Shown: one piece after another, positions 8,517 to 19,400 of the stretch
Numbering within the stretch: position 1 is the first letter of the stretch
Layout: the number at the start of each line of letters is the position of its first letter
From: Erysipelatoclostridium sp. AM42-17
Lineage (GTDB): Bacteria; Bacillota_I; Bacilli_A; Erysipelotrichales; Coprobacillaceae
Direction: 5' to 3'
NCBI RefSeq assembly: GCF_003480255.1
Contig: NZ_QUIN01000017.1
Location: 1 to 51,635, forward strand
Length of the DNA stretch: 51,635 nucleotides
Position numbers and translations under genes: made by a program
The notes under the pieces: model-generated
Seen by the model: the letters and a program-made list of their open reading frames with translations, nothing else
Told to the model about the DNA's origin: nothing
Databases searched by the model: none

Positions 8517-8990
8517 CTATTTATTAACAACTTTAATATCAAAAGTCATTTGTCCTTTCCAAGTCCCCGCTTTTAAATTATTAGCTAATCCTGCAAAATA
8601 AAGAGTTCCTCCTTCTTTTGCATTTAAATCTTGGCTTTCAAATGAAGCAACAACACTATTATTATTGATAGCTGTTCCATTTGAAGTAAGACTCACTTTT
8701 GATGTTGTTTGATCAGTTCCATTATCATGAGTTAATGTTACTTGTCCATTTGTAAGTCCGCTATTTACACTTACTTGTACTTTTTCTGTTGGTGAAACAT
8801 TCATTTGTGTTGCTTGAATTTGAGTATTCACTTCTTCTCCTTGTTTTAAGTTAACTGTTTTAGGAATACTAATTGTATAGTTATTTCCTTGTGTATAAAT
8901 AACATCTGTTGTTTCTGCTGCACAAATTGGTGTTACTACTGTTGAAAGTAACATCATGAATGTTAACCCACTACTTATCATTTTTTTCAT
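8517..8990 (-). CDS. Small secreted protein with AGxWxG C-terminal motif
   Basis: Function unknown. 157 residues, signal peptide about 1-25 (TPICAAETT junction). The mature protein opens with NYTISIPKTVNL and ends LKAGTWKGQMTFDIKVVNK, the same domain layout as the gene 6 bases downstream. Rich in Thr, Ser, Asn and Gln, typical of exported wall-facing proteins of Firmicutes. Ribosome binding site GGGGGA. Probably a paralogue of its neighbour by old duplication; the two are diverged in sequence but alike in length and motif positions. Confidence 0.75.
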   Translation of the reverse strand: MKKMISSGLTFMMLLSTVVTPICAAETTDVIYTQGNNYTISIPKTVNLKQGEEVNTQIQATQMNVSPTEKVQVSVNSGLTNGQVTLTHDNGTDQTTSKVSLTSNGTAINNNSVVASFESQDLNAKEGGTLYFAGLANNLKAGTWKGQMTFDIKVVNK

Positions 8991-9005
8991 TTTTAAATCC
9001 CCCTA

Positions 9006-9500
9006 TTACTCTAATACACTTAAATTAAAATTTATTTGTGATCCATTTAATGGTGTTTGTTCATCATTGAGTTGAAAACACTCATATTTTAATAAACAAT
9101 TTTGGTACTCACCTGTTTTTAAACCCTTATTCAATGTGATTTCATAAATAGCTTTCCCTGGTTTAATTAATTGACTTTGCCATAACTTTGTTCCATCTTG
9201 AAGACACATTGAAAGTCTAAAATAGCATGTATTTTGCTTAGGATTATAAAAGTTAACCTTCTGTTTTTTAGTTCCTGCTTTAAATGTAAGCTTATCAAAT
9301 CCCGGTATATCAATCGTATCTGTATTTTTCTTACCAGTATATGTTTCTTTATTCCCTTTATAATCTTGAGCATTTTTATCTACATTAGAAATTGTTTGAT
9401 TAGAAAACCAATGAGACCAATTCATTCCTACAAAAACACCACCTCCTAAAAGAATGAATACAATCACTATTGATAAAATGACTTTCTTTGTTTTTTTCAT
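9006..9500 (-). CDS. Membrane-anchored extracellular protein of unknown function
   Basis: Function unknown. 164 residues with an N-terminal membrane anchor (about residues 7-26, VILSIVIVFILLGGGVFVGM) that has no obvious signal peptidase site, followed by an extracellular domain (about 50-164). That domain contains IDIPGFDKLTFKAG, QKVNFYNPKQNTCYFRLSM and a C-terminal LKTGEYQNCLLKYECF and NLSVLE. The fold looks beta-rich. Similar short anchored proteins seem familiar from Firmicutes surface loci, but I cannot attach a named family. GGAGG ribosome binding site; 11 bases after the large surface gene, hence same operon. Confidence 0.7.
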   Translation of the reverse strand: MKKTKKVILSIVIVFILLGGGVFVGMNWSHWFSNQTISNVDKNAQDYKGNKETYTGKKNTDTIDIPGFDKLTFKAGTKKQKVNFYNPKQNTCYFRLSMCLQDGTKLWQSQLIKPGKAIYEITLNKGLKTGEYQNCLLKYECFQLNDEQTPLNGSQINFNLSVLE

Positions 9501-9511
9501 TTGAACCTCCG

Positions 9512-12511
9512 TTATTTTTCTTTATAACTGATTTTAAATGTAATCTGTCCTTTATATTGCCCAGCTAAAATAGACTGGTTTTCAGGTTTCTTTACTGATA
9601 ATGACGCATAATCTGTTTTATTAACAATCTGAATGACACTTTGACTTAAATTAGTAAATAATTGATTATTAATAAATAACTGTGCACTCACGGTTGTCTT
9701 TTTTGCATCATTTAATCGAGATAATGTAATATTTCCATTTTTAATATCTCCAGTATCTTCAATCATTACATCAACATAACCATTCTTTCCTAAATAGAAA
9801 TCTTCATTTTGGTTGATTTTTATTTGTTGTATACTTCCATCAGCTTTCACTTCTTTAGGAATACTTACTACATATGTTGCTGCTCTTGTTGTATATTGCA
9901 CTGTTGTAATATCTGAAGCCCCATATTCTTCACTTTCGCTAAAACGAACATAAATAGTATAAGTTTGTCCCGGTTGTATTTGATCAAATATATTTGATGT
10001 TTGCCAATGACTTTGATCTAGACTATATTCCTCGTCTCCATAAGCATCATTTTTATTAGTGACTGTTACTTCAAGTTGATGATTATCTTCACTTACTGTC
10101 ACTTCCGGTGTCTTTGCCTTTTTGCGTGTTGCCTGTGGTAAAGTCAAATCAACATTACCTGAAGGTATTCCTGATATTGTTAAACCCTTATCTGTTTTAC
10201 TTACAACTAAACCATTTAATCCTTGAATATTTTTTAAATCATCATCGCTTATTGTATAACCTTTTTTTAATTCAACAGTAATAGTTGAAATAGCTTGACC
10301 TTCTTCTACATCTTGACTTTCATTATGAGAAGTAATTTGTAACCCTGTACTTTCCTTAATTTCTACATGGTAACTTTCTTTAGTTGGTTCTTGTGTACCC
10401 GCTAATGAAGCTGAAGTGATACGTTGATCCGTATTCGTATTTTCTATCCACACTTGATACCCTTTAAAACTTGTTAATCCTAAATCACTAGCTTGAATAG
10501 AAGTAGAACCAGAAACAGCTTTTGACCAAGAACCTTGATTATTTTGAGCTACTAAATAAGTTCCTGCTGGCACATTTGTAAGAACTGCTTTTTTATAATC
10601 AGTTGTTACATTCACTGTACCTATATTGTCCGATTGATAGCGCAAAGTCATTGCTTCACTTTTATCTAATTGTCCTTCTTTATTTACAGCAGGTGTTGTT
10701 GATCCAAACAACACTTTGGACATATCAATTTGACATGCAGGACTAAGTCCACTTTCACTTGTTACATCTACTCTACCTGTGTTAGCCAACTTAGATGTAG
10801 GCGAGTAATTAAATCCTTTTACCGAAGTATTTCTAGCAGGTGCTGTCAAAAAGAACCACTTATATGTATCGGTTGCCCAATAATTTTTATAAACAGGTAA
10901 CCCTGCATATAAATTATCTTCGCTGTTTTCTCCAACTGATAGAGTATCAGTAGAAGCTCCATAAGCACCCTCTGCTTCATGAGGTAAGTAAAGTTTATCA
11001 TTTGTGTAATAAGTTACACTATTTTTTGAATCCTTTGTATAAACCTTAGTTGGTAAAATTAATTTTTGTTCTTCTGTTGTAAAATATGTAAGTGATAAAT
11101 TGATTAATGTTTTACGTGCTAAACTGCTACCGTAATGGTTAGGATAAACTTGTGAAATACTTGTTCCACTTGGATAAACACCAATATCATCATTTAATGA
11201 GACATCTTTATTTGAATTGTCATTATTAAATTTACAATCTTGTAAAGAAGACATTGCATATAACACCAAATGATCATTTTGACTACCTGTAACAATCCAT
11301 TTTTGTTTATAATTTCCTAAATAAACTTGTACTGTTTCTTCCATGTTTTTATCATTATCACTGGCTGTATTAAATTTTTTTAATTCTTCACATAATGCAA
11401 AATCTGTCTTTGCTGGTAAATTGACATCATTTTCTGGTTCTTCTTGAACTGCCATTGTAGCATAATGACAACGTTCACCAGTATCAGTACTCTCTAACCA
11501 TATTTGACTATTATCAAAACTGCTTAAGTTATAATCTTTAGCCGTTCTTGTACTATTTCCATGTGCTACAGAATAGCGATAAGCACCTTCACTATTTTGA
11601 ATAACTACATCTACACCATAAGGAACATTATCAAAAGTAATTGATTGTTTGTCTGTTGAAACTGTTGCAGTTCCTTGTAGTTGTGACTTATATCTTAGCG
11701 TCATCGTATCATCTAACGCTACTTTTCCACTTGTACTTGTTACAGGTACTCTTGATGCAAATAAGTAACGATCTCCTTTTAATTGAAACGCTGGTACAAT
11801 ATTTAATTTTGCAGTAACCCAAGTTGCCACTGTTGATAAATCTGTATTTACCGATAACACTTGACCTGATGCACTAGCAGGTGTTCTTAAAAAGAAATTA
11901 TTCGTTTTTAAAGTGGATTTTTTTATTTTGATTCCACTATCAAGTTGATCACTACTATTTTCACCAACACTAATAGTATCACTATTAATATCTCCGTATG
12001 GTAAATACAAATAATCGCTCATACCATATAAACCATTATTTTTTTCATCCTTATTATATAAATAAGTAGAAACCATCCCTTTTGATTCAAAATCACTGAA
12101 ATATGTGTTTTTTAGATTTTTTAAAGTTTGGCGAATAGCACTACTTCCATAGTGATTAGGATATACTGAAGAAACATCTCCACTCATATAAAAGCAATCA
12201 TCCCATAAGCTACTATCACTTATTTCATTTCCGGTATTATTAAATGTTGTATTAGTTTGAATTGGTGATTGTGCCATGAGTACAATGTTATCATTTTGAC
12301 TTCCTACAATATCCCATTTCGTATCATCTTTACCATAATATAGACTTACATCATCACTTGTTGTTAGTGTCTTTAATTGCTCCATTGTCGCAAAATCTTT
12401 TACACTTGGTAAATCAACAGCATGACCAATAATTTCATAATGAACAAGTCCTGTTATCATCATCGTAAAGACAATAGAAAGTAATATTAATTTCTTAACT
12501 GTTTTTTTCAA
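9512..12511 (-). CDS. Large secreted surface protein with tandem duplicated domain
   Basis: Function unknown. I place the start at a TTG (12511; MKKTVKKLILLS) because GGGGGAATACAAAC precedes it and the longer frame to 12547 would begin inside a terminator stem. The protein then has 999 residues: signal peptide about 1-33, repeat A about 36-358, repeat B about 365-708, an Ig/MBG-like stretch about 709-880 and a C-terminal domain that opens with YVVSIPKEV and ends ILAGQYKGQITFKIS. Repeats A and B share VGSQND, VYPNHYGSS, SVGENS-D-L and MTLRY; they resemble DUF6273-like domains. No LPXTG or membrane anchor at the end. First gene of the surface operon. Confidence 0.8.
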   Translation of the reverse strand: MKKTVKKLILLSIVFTMMITGLVHYEIIGHAVDLPSVKDFATMEQLKTLTTSDDVSLYYGKDDTKWDIVGSQNDNIVLMAQSPIQTNTTFNNTGNEISDSSLWDDCFYMSGDVSSVYPNHYGSSAIRQTLKNLKNTYFSDFESKGMVSTYLYNKDEKNNGLYGMSDYLYLPYGDINSDTISVGENSSDQLDSGIKIKKSTLKTNNFFLRTPASASGQVLSVNTDLSTVATWVTAKLNIVPAFQLKGDRYLFASRVPVTSTSGKVALDDTMTLRYKSQLQGTATVSTDKQSITFDNVPYGVDVVIQNSEGAYRYSVAHGNSTRTAKDYNLSSFDNSQIWLESTDTGERCHYATMAVQEEPENDVNLPAKTDFALCEELKKFNTASDNDKNMEETVQVYLGNYKQKWIVTGSQNDHLVLYAMSSLQDCKFNNDNSNKDVSLNDDIGVYPSGTSISQVYPNHYGSSLARKTLINLSLTYFTTEEQKLILPTKVYTKDSKNSVTYYTNDKLYLPHEAEGAYGASTDTLSVGENSEDNLYAGLPVYKNYWATDTYKWFFLTAPARNTSVKGFNYSPTSKLANTGRVDVTSESGLSPACQIDMSKVLFGSTTPAVNKEGQLDKSEAMTLRYQSDNIGTVNVTTDYKKAVLTNVPAGTYLVAQNNQGSWSKAVSGSTSIQASDLGLTSFKGYQVWIENTNTDQRITSASLAGTQEPTKESYHVEIKESTGLQITSHNESQDVEEGQAISTITVELKKGYTISDDDLKNIQGLNGLVVSKTDKGLTISGIPSGNVDLTLPQATRKKAKTPEVTVSEDNHQLEVTVTNKNDAYGDEEYSLDQSHWQTSNIFDQIQPGQTYTIYVRFSESEEYGASDITTVQYTTRAATYVVSIPKEVKADGSIQQIKINQNEDFYLGKNGYVDVMIEDTGDIKNGNITLSRLNDAKKTTVSAQLFINNQLFTNLSQSVIQIVNKTDYASLSVKKPENQSILAGQYKGQITFKISYKEK

Positions 12512-12538
12512 GTTTGTATTCCCCCGATTCTTTCCTTG

Positions 12539-12566
12539 AAAAAGCAATGGCGTGATGCCATTGCTT
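12539..12566 (-). terminator. Terminator between 6-phospho-beta-glucosidase and the surface operon
   Basis: On the minus strand a perfect 10-bp stem AAGCAATGGC (12566-12557) / GCCATTGCTT (12551-12542) with a 5-base loop is followed by TTTTTC. The large surface gene starts only about 28 bases downstream with no promoter between, so the surface genes would depend on read-through or on a promoter inside the upstream gene. Confidence 0.75.
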
Positions 12567-12567
12567 A

Positions 12568-14069
<1,502 letters not shown>

Positions 14070-14167
14070 TATAACAAGCATAAATTTTTATTCACATATT
14101 AATTATATGTGTTATTATTTTATATGTATAAAAAAGTACGTTTTTCCCATTTTTTGAAACCTACAAT

Positions 14168-14198
14168 GCCTTTTATGTCGCTAAAAGTGCTATTTATG
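14168..14198 (+). promoter_or_regulatory. Direct repeats upstream of the LytTR gene promoter
   Basis: GCCTTTTATG (14168-14177) and GCTATTTATG (14189-14198) are 8/10 identical direct repeats with start-to-start spacing of 21 bases, ending 8 bases before the -35 of the LytTR gene. LytTR activators bind paired 9-bp direct repeats with a 12-13 bp spacer at such places, so this may be its own binding site. Confidence 0.45.
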
Positions 14199-14206
14199 CT
14201 TTCTTA

Positions 14207-14234
14207 TTGAACACTATGTTTAATTTTGTATAAT
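14207..14234 (+). promoter_or_regulatory. Promoter of the LytTR regulator
   Basis: TTGAAC (14207-14212), 16-base spacer, TATAAT (14229-14234), about 29 bases before the chosen start codon. Confidence 0.65.
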
Positions 14235-14262
14235 CATGTAATAAGAGATGAGAGGTGTTATT

Positions 14263-14937
14263 ATGAATATCGTCATTATAAGTAATGACAAAAAAAGTAA
14301 GGAAATATTAAACCGGCACATATTAGAAATTGATTCAACAGCAAATATTTCAGTATTTAATGAAAATATTGATTTAAGAAATGAATTAACTCATTTTAAT
14401 AAACAAACTATTTTCTTTATATATTTAAGTGAGCCTTTTTCTAATGGTATTCATATTGCAAAGACAATTATGCATTATTTCTTTGAAACTTCTATTATCT
14501 TTGTTTCTTCATCACTTCAAGCATCAAGATATATTTATGATGTCAATCACTGTTATTTTATTTACGAGCCTGATTTGAAAGATAAACTGTTTGCTGCTTT
14601 AAATAAAGCATCTAAGAATAATCAAAGAATCGCTATTGTAAATAAAGGAAAGACTTCACTCATTCCTTGTTCAGATATCATTTTCTTTAAACGTGATTTA
14701 AGACAAACTATTATTCATTTAGAGGACAAAACAATAAAAACATATGAGAATCTAAAAAAATACGATGAACAGACTGGCCCTTATTTTTTAGAGTGCCATC
14801 GCAGTTTCATTGTCAATCTTTCAAAGGTAATAGAATATCATCGTACATATTTCATTATGTCTAATGGATTACGTGTACCAATCAGTAGAAGTCATGAAAA
14901 ACATACTAAAACCATATTTGAACAATACTTCTTATAA
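14263..14937 (+). CDS. LytTR-family regulator with degenerate receiver domain
   Basis: DNA-binding regulator of 224 residues. The ATG at 14263 is chosen over the one at 14248 because GAGAGGTG sits just upstream. Residues about 1-115 have a receiver-like fold, but where the phospho-acceptor Asp is expected the sequence is IFFIYLSEPFSNGIHIA, with Tyr in its place, and the conserved KP Lys is replaced (IYEPDLKD). Residues about 125-224 form a LytTR domain ending FLECHRSFIVNLSKV...GLRVPISRSH. No histidine kinase is adjacent. It is divergent from the 6-phospho-beta-glucosidase and surface operon, its most likely targets. Phosphorylation-independent control is inferred. Confidence 0.88.
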   Translation: MNIVIISNDKKSKEILNRHILEIDSTANISVFNENIDLRNELTHFNKQTIFFIYLSEPFSNGIHIAKTIMHYFFETSIIFVSSSLQASRYIYDVNHCYFIYEPDLKDKLFAALNKASKNNQRIAIVNKGKTSLIPCSDIIFFKRDLRQTIIHLEDKTIKTYENLKKYDEQTGPYFLECHRSFIVNLSKVIEYHRTYFIMSNGLRVPISRSHEKHTKTIFEQYFL

Positions 14938-14970
14938 AATAAAGGAACTGTCAAAAACAGTTCCTTTATT
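14938..14970 (+). terminator. Terminator after the LytTR gene
   Basis: Perfect 13-bp stem AATAAAGGAACTG / CAGTTCCTTTATT with a 7-base loop right after the stop codon. The downstream T tract is poor (CTATTT). Confidence 0.7.
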
Positions 14971-14981
14971 CTATTTAAGCA

Positions 14982-15013
14982 TAAAAAAAGAATCATGATA
15001 AATCATGACTCTT
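14982..15013 (-). terminator. Terminator after gltD
   Basis: Minus-strand stem AAGAGTCATGA / TCATGATTCTT (one G-U pair) with a 4-base loop followed by TTTTTTT; it includes the gltD stop. Confidence 0.8.
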
Positions 15014-16487
15014 ATAAATTTGAATATCCCATTAAATCTTCATCAATAGCATGAGCAACTTCTCTTCCTTCTTTTATAGCCCAAACAACTAATGATTGTC
15101 CTCTTCGCATATCACCTGCAGCAAAGACTTTTTCTTGATTAGTACGGTATTGAGTATCTGTAACAACTGTATTTCTTTTTGTTAGATCAACTTGGAATGC
15201 TTGTACTGTTGCATTTTCACAGCCAACAAAACCAGCAGCAATTAAAACTAAATCAACATCTATTGTTTTTTCAGTTCCCTTTACTGGTACCATTTGAAAA
15301 CGTCCATCTACCTTCTTTGATTCAACTTGAACAATAACAGCTTGTTTTACGTTTCCTTTATCATCTTTAATAAATTCTTTTACTGTTGTTGTATAAAGAC
15401 GAGGATCATGTCCAAACACTGCAATAGCTTCTTTTTGTCCATAATCTGTCTTTTTCACCTTTGGCCATTCGGGCCAAGGATTAGAATCTAAGCGTTGAGT
15501 TGGTAATTCAGGCATCATTTCTAATTGAACTACAGAATGACATCCTAAACGAATAGCTGACCCAACACAGTCATTACCAGTATCTCCACCACCAATAACA
15601 AGTACATTTTTTCCTTTTGTTGGCACATAAGTTTCATCTTTTAAATCACTTTTCATAAGTGATTTTGTAATTCCTGTTAAATAATCTACAGCAAAGTAAA
15701 TTCCTTTGGCATCTCTTCCAGGAACAACGATGTCTCTTGGCTTTCTTGAGCCACACGCTAAAATAATACGATCATATTCTTTTAGTAATTCATTGGCTTG
15801 TTTTTTAGTTTCAATAGGTGTATTAGTTTTAAATTCTACACCTTCAAGTTTCATTATCGCAACACGCGCTTGAATAACTTCTTTTTCAAGTTTCATATTA
15901 GGAATACCATACATTAATAATCCACCTGGTTGATCATCTTTTTCAAAGACTGTAACATGATATCCTCTTTTATTTAACTGATCAGCACTCGCAAGTCCAG
16001 CAGGACCTGATCCTATAATCGCAATCTTTTTATCAATACGATGAGTAGGTGGTTCAGGTTTCATCCATCCTGCTTTATATGCTGTTTCAATAATACCATG
16101 TTCATTTTCTCTAACTGTAACTGGATCTCCGTTTAAACCACAAGTACATGCTGCTTCACATAAGGCAGGACACACTCTTGAAGTAAATTCAGGAAAGTTA
16201 TTTGTTTTACGCAATCTTATAAAAGCTTGCTTATAATTATTATGATAAACTAAATCATTCCATTCTGGGATTAAGTTATTAAGTGGACACCCTGAGGCCA
16301 TTCCATCAATCATTTTACCGCTTTGGCAAAAAGGTACACCACAATCCATACAACGGGCACCCTGACATGCTTGTTCTTCTTTAGATAAAGGTTTATGAAA
16401 TTCTTTAAAGTTTAAAATACGTTTTTTAGGTTCTATTTCTTTACTTACTTGACGTTCAATTTCTAAAAATCCTGTAGGTTTACCCAT
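15012..16487 (-). CDS. gltD: Glutamate synthase (NADPH) small subunit
   Basis: Beta subunit of glutamate synthase; takes electrons from NADPH through FAD and passes them to the large subunit. 491 residues. N-terminal cysteine clusters for Fe-S binding (C46, C49, C54 in CMDCGVPFC; C106, C110, C114, C116 in CPALCEAAC-C) are followed by an FAD-binding GSGPAG (159-164) and an NADPH-binding GGGDTGND further on. It starts 4 bases after the gltB stop, so the subunits are co-translated, and it ends at a terminator. Confidence 0.97.
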   Translation of the reverse strand: MGKPTGFLEIERQVSKEIEPKKRILNFKEFHKPLSKEEQACQGARCMDCGVPFCQSGKMIDGMASGCPLNNLIPEWNDLVYHNNYKQAFIRLRKTNNFPEFTSRVCPALCEAACTCGLNGDPVTVRENEHGIIETAYKAGWMKPEPPTHRIDKKIAIIGSGPAGLASADQLNKRGYHVTVFEKDDQPGGLLMYGIPNMKLEKEVIQARVAIMKLEGVEFKTNTPIETKKQANELLKEYDRIILACGSRKPRDIVVPGRDAKGIYFAVDYLTGITKSLMKSDLKDETYVPTKGKNVLVIGGGDTGNDCVGSAIRLGCHSVVQLEMMPELPTQRLDSNPWPEWPKVKKTDYGQKEAIAVFGHDPRLYTTTVKEFIKDDKGNVKQAVIVQVESKKVDGRFQMVPVKGTEKTIDVDLVLIAAGFVGCENATVQAFQVDLTKRNTVVTDTQYRTNQEKVFAAGDMRRGQSLVVWAIKEGREVAHAIDEDLMGYSNL

Positions 16488-16491
16488 GGTG

Positions 16492-19400
16492 TTACACTCC
16501 CTTCTTAAAAGCGTTAAATGCTTCTACTTTTGCTTGTTCATTTGTAAGACCTTGTTGTTCATATGAACTAATTAATTCAATCATATGAGCATAATCATGA
16601 GGGACAACTTTCTTAAATAAAGTGACTTGATGTTCAAAGTCATCTAATATATCTTTAGCTACTTGTGAATTTGTATAATCATAATGTTTTTCAATTAATT
16701 TCTTTAACTGTGCTTCATCATATCTTGAACTTACATTACTATAATTAACTAATTCTTTATTAATATGAGCATATAACTTATTATCAGGATCATAAACATA
16801 AGCAATTCCTCCTGACATACCAGCAGCAAAGTTACGTCCTGTAGGACCAAGAACAACAACAAGTCCACCTGTCATATACTCTAAACCATGATCTCCAACT
16901 CCTTCAACAACAGCATGAGCTCCTGAATTACGAACGGCAAATCTTTCACCAGCAATACCATTAATATAAACTTCTCCTGATGTTGCTCCATAAAGCGCAA
17001 CGTTACCAATAATAATATTTTTAGCTGGATCAATAATTGAGTTTTCTGGTGGTACTACGATCAGTTTTCCTCCAGATAATCCTTTACCAAAGTAGTCATT
17101 ACTATCACCATGAAGATTTAATGTTAAACCTTGTGGAATAAAGGCACCAAATGATTGACCACCTGATCCATAACAATTTACTTTAAATTGATCTTCTGGT
17201 AACTTACCATACATCTTTGTTATTTGAGAACCAAACATTGTTCCAAAAGAACGATCAATATTTGTAATATCAACATGAATTTCTTTAGAATCTTTATTAA
17301 TTAAAGCATCTTTTAATTGTTTTTCTAATACTGTTGTATCTTTAACTTGATCTAATTTGAAATCATATTCATTTTTAGGATCATGATGTACATGTTTGGC
17401 TTTAGTATAAGGATTATGAATAATACGACTTAAATCAACATTTTCATGTCCTGGTCTAACTTGTAATAAATCACTACGTCCAACCATTTCATCAATTGTT
17501 TTAAATCCTAACATCGCCATATATTCTCTTAACTCTTGAGCAACAAATCGCATAAAGTTTTCAATATATTCAGGTTTTCCTTTAAATCTCTTTCTTAAAA
17601 TTGGATTTTGTGTAGCCACTCCTACTGGACATGTATCTAAGTTACATACTCTCATCATGACACATCCCATTGTTACAAGTGGCGCTGTTGCAAATCCATA
17701 TTCTTCAGCACCTAATAATGTAGCAATAGCTAAATCACGTCCATTCATTAATTTACCATCTGTTTCAATGACAACTCGACTTCTTAAATCATTCATTATT
17801 AATGTTTGATGAGCTTCAGCTAAGCCTAATTCCCAAGGTAATCCGGCATTATAAACTGAATTTCTTGGTGCTGCACCGGTACCACCATCATATCCAGAAA
17901 TGAGGATAACTCCGGCACCTGCTTTAGCTACCCCAGCAGCAATTGTTCCAACACCTGCTTCAGATACTAATTTAACTGAAATACGAGCATCTTTATTAGC
18001 GTTTTTCAAGTCATAAATGAGTTGCGCTAAGTCTTCAATAGAATAAATATCATGATGAGGTGGTGGTGAAATTAAACCTACACCTGGTGTACTGTGTCTT
18101 GTTTTAGCAATCCATGGATAAACTTTACCTGATGGTAAATGTCCACCTTCACCCGGTTTTGCTCCTTGTGCCATTTTGATTTGAATTTCTTTAGCACTAC
18201 ATAAATATTCACTTGTGACTCCAAAACGTCCTGAAGCAACTTGTTTAATAGCTGAACAACGACTATCTCCATTTTCATCTGGAATGAATCTATCTGGATC
18301 TTCGCCACCTTCACCACTATTTGATTTTCCTTTTAATCTATTCATTGCAATAGCCATACATTCATGAGCTTCTTTAGAAATTGACCCATAAGACATGGCT
18401 CCTGTTTTAAATCTTTGAACAATACTTTCTACTGGTTCTACTTCTTCTAAAGGAATAGATTTTTTAGGTTTTTTAAATTCTAATAAACCTCTTAAATTAA
18501 TATTTTTACCTTCTTCATCAATCATTGATGAATATTCTTTAAATAATTTATAATCCCCTAAACGAGTGGCTTGTTGTAGTTTATGAATCGTTTGAGGATT
18601 ATATAAATGTTCTTCTTTTCCTGAACGTTCTTTATGATCTCCGGCACTGTCTAATGAAATGTCAACATCTAATCCAAGAGGATCAAAGACTTGGTTATGA
18701 CGATATTCTACATCTGCTTCAATATCTTTGATTGTTTTTCCTTCAATACGACTGACTGTTTTAGGGAAATATTTATTAACTAACTCACTTGATAATCCAA
18801 TGGCTTCAAAGTTTTGTGAACCACGATATGATTGAATTGTACTAATTCCCATTTTAGAAGCAATCTTTACAATCCCGTGTAAAATACCATCATTATAATC
18901 ATCTATTGCTGCATAGTAGTCTTTTTCTAACAGACCTTGATCAATTAATTCAAAGATCGTATCTTGTGCTAAATAACCATTAACGGCGCTTGCTCCATAA
19001 CCAAGTAATGTCGCATAATGATGAACTTCTCTTGGTTCTCCAGATTCAATAATTAAAGCTAAACTATTACGTTTTTTAGTGCTAACTAAATATTGGTTTA
19101 CTGCGGCTACTGCTAGTAATGAAGGGATTGGTAAGTGGTTATCATCAACACCTCTATCTGATAGAATTACAATATTAGCACCTTCATGATAGACTTTATC
19201 TACTTCAACAAATAATTTATCTAAAGCTTTTTCTAATGAAGTATTTTTAATATAAGTTATTGGGACAACAGCTACCTTAAAACCATCTTTTTTAAGTTTT
19301 TTAATTTTTAATAAATCGGTATTACTTAAAATAGGATGATTGATTTTTAATAAATGACAGTTTTCTGGTTGATCTTCTAACATATTTCCATCATGACCAA

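Noticed and set aside
8058..8990. WxL-domain or LPXTG-anchored wall proteins
   Set aside because: No WxL pair and no LPXTG with hydrophobic tail can be seen in either protein.
12512..12547. Longer start of the large surface protein at 12547
   Set aside because: It would begin inside a terminator stem and places charged residues before the signal peptide; the TTG at 12511 has a good GGGGGA site.
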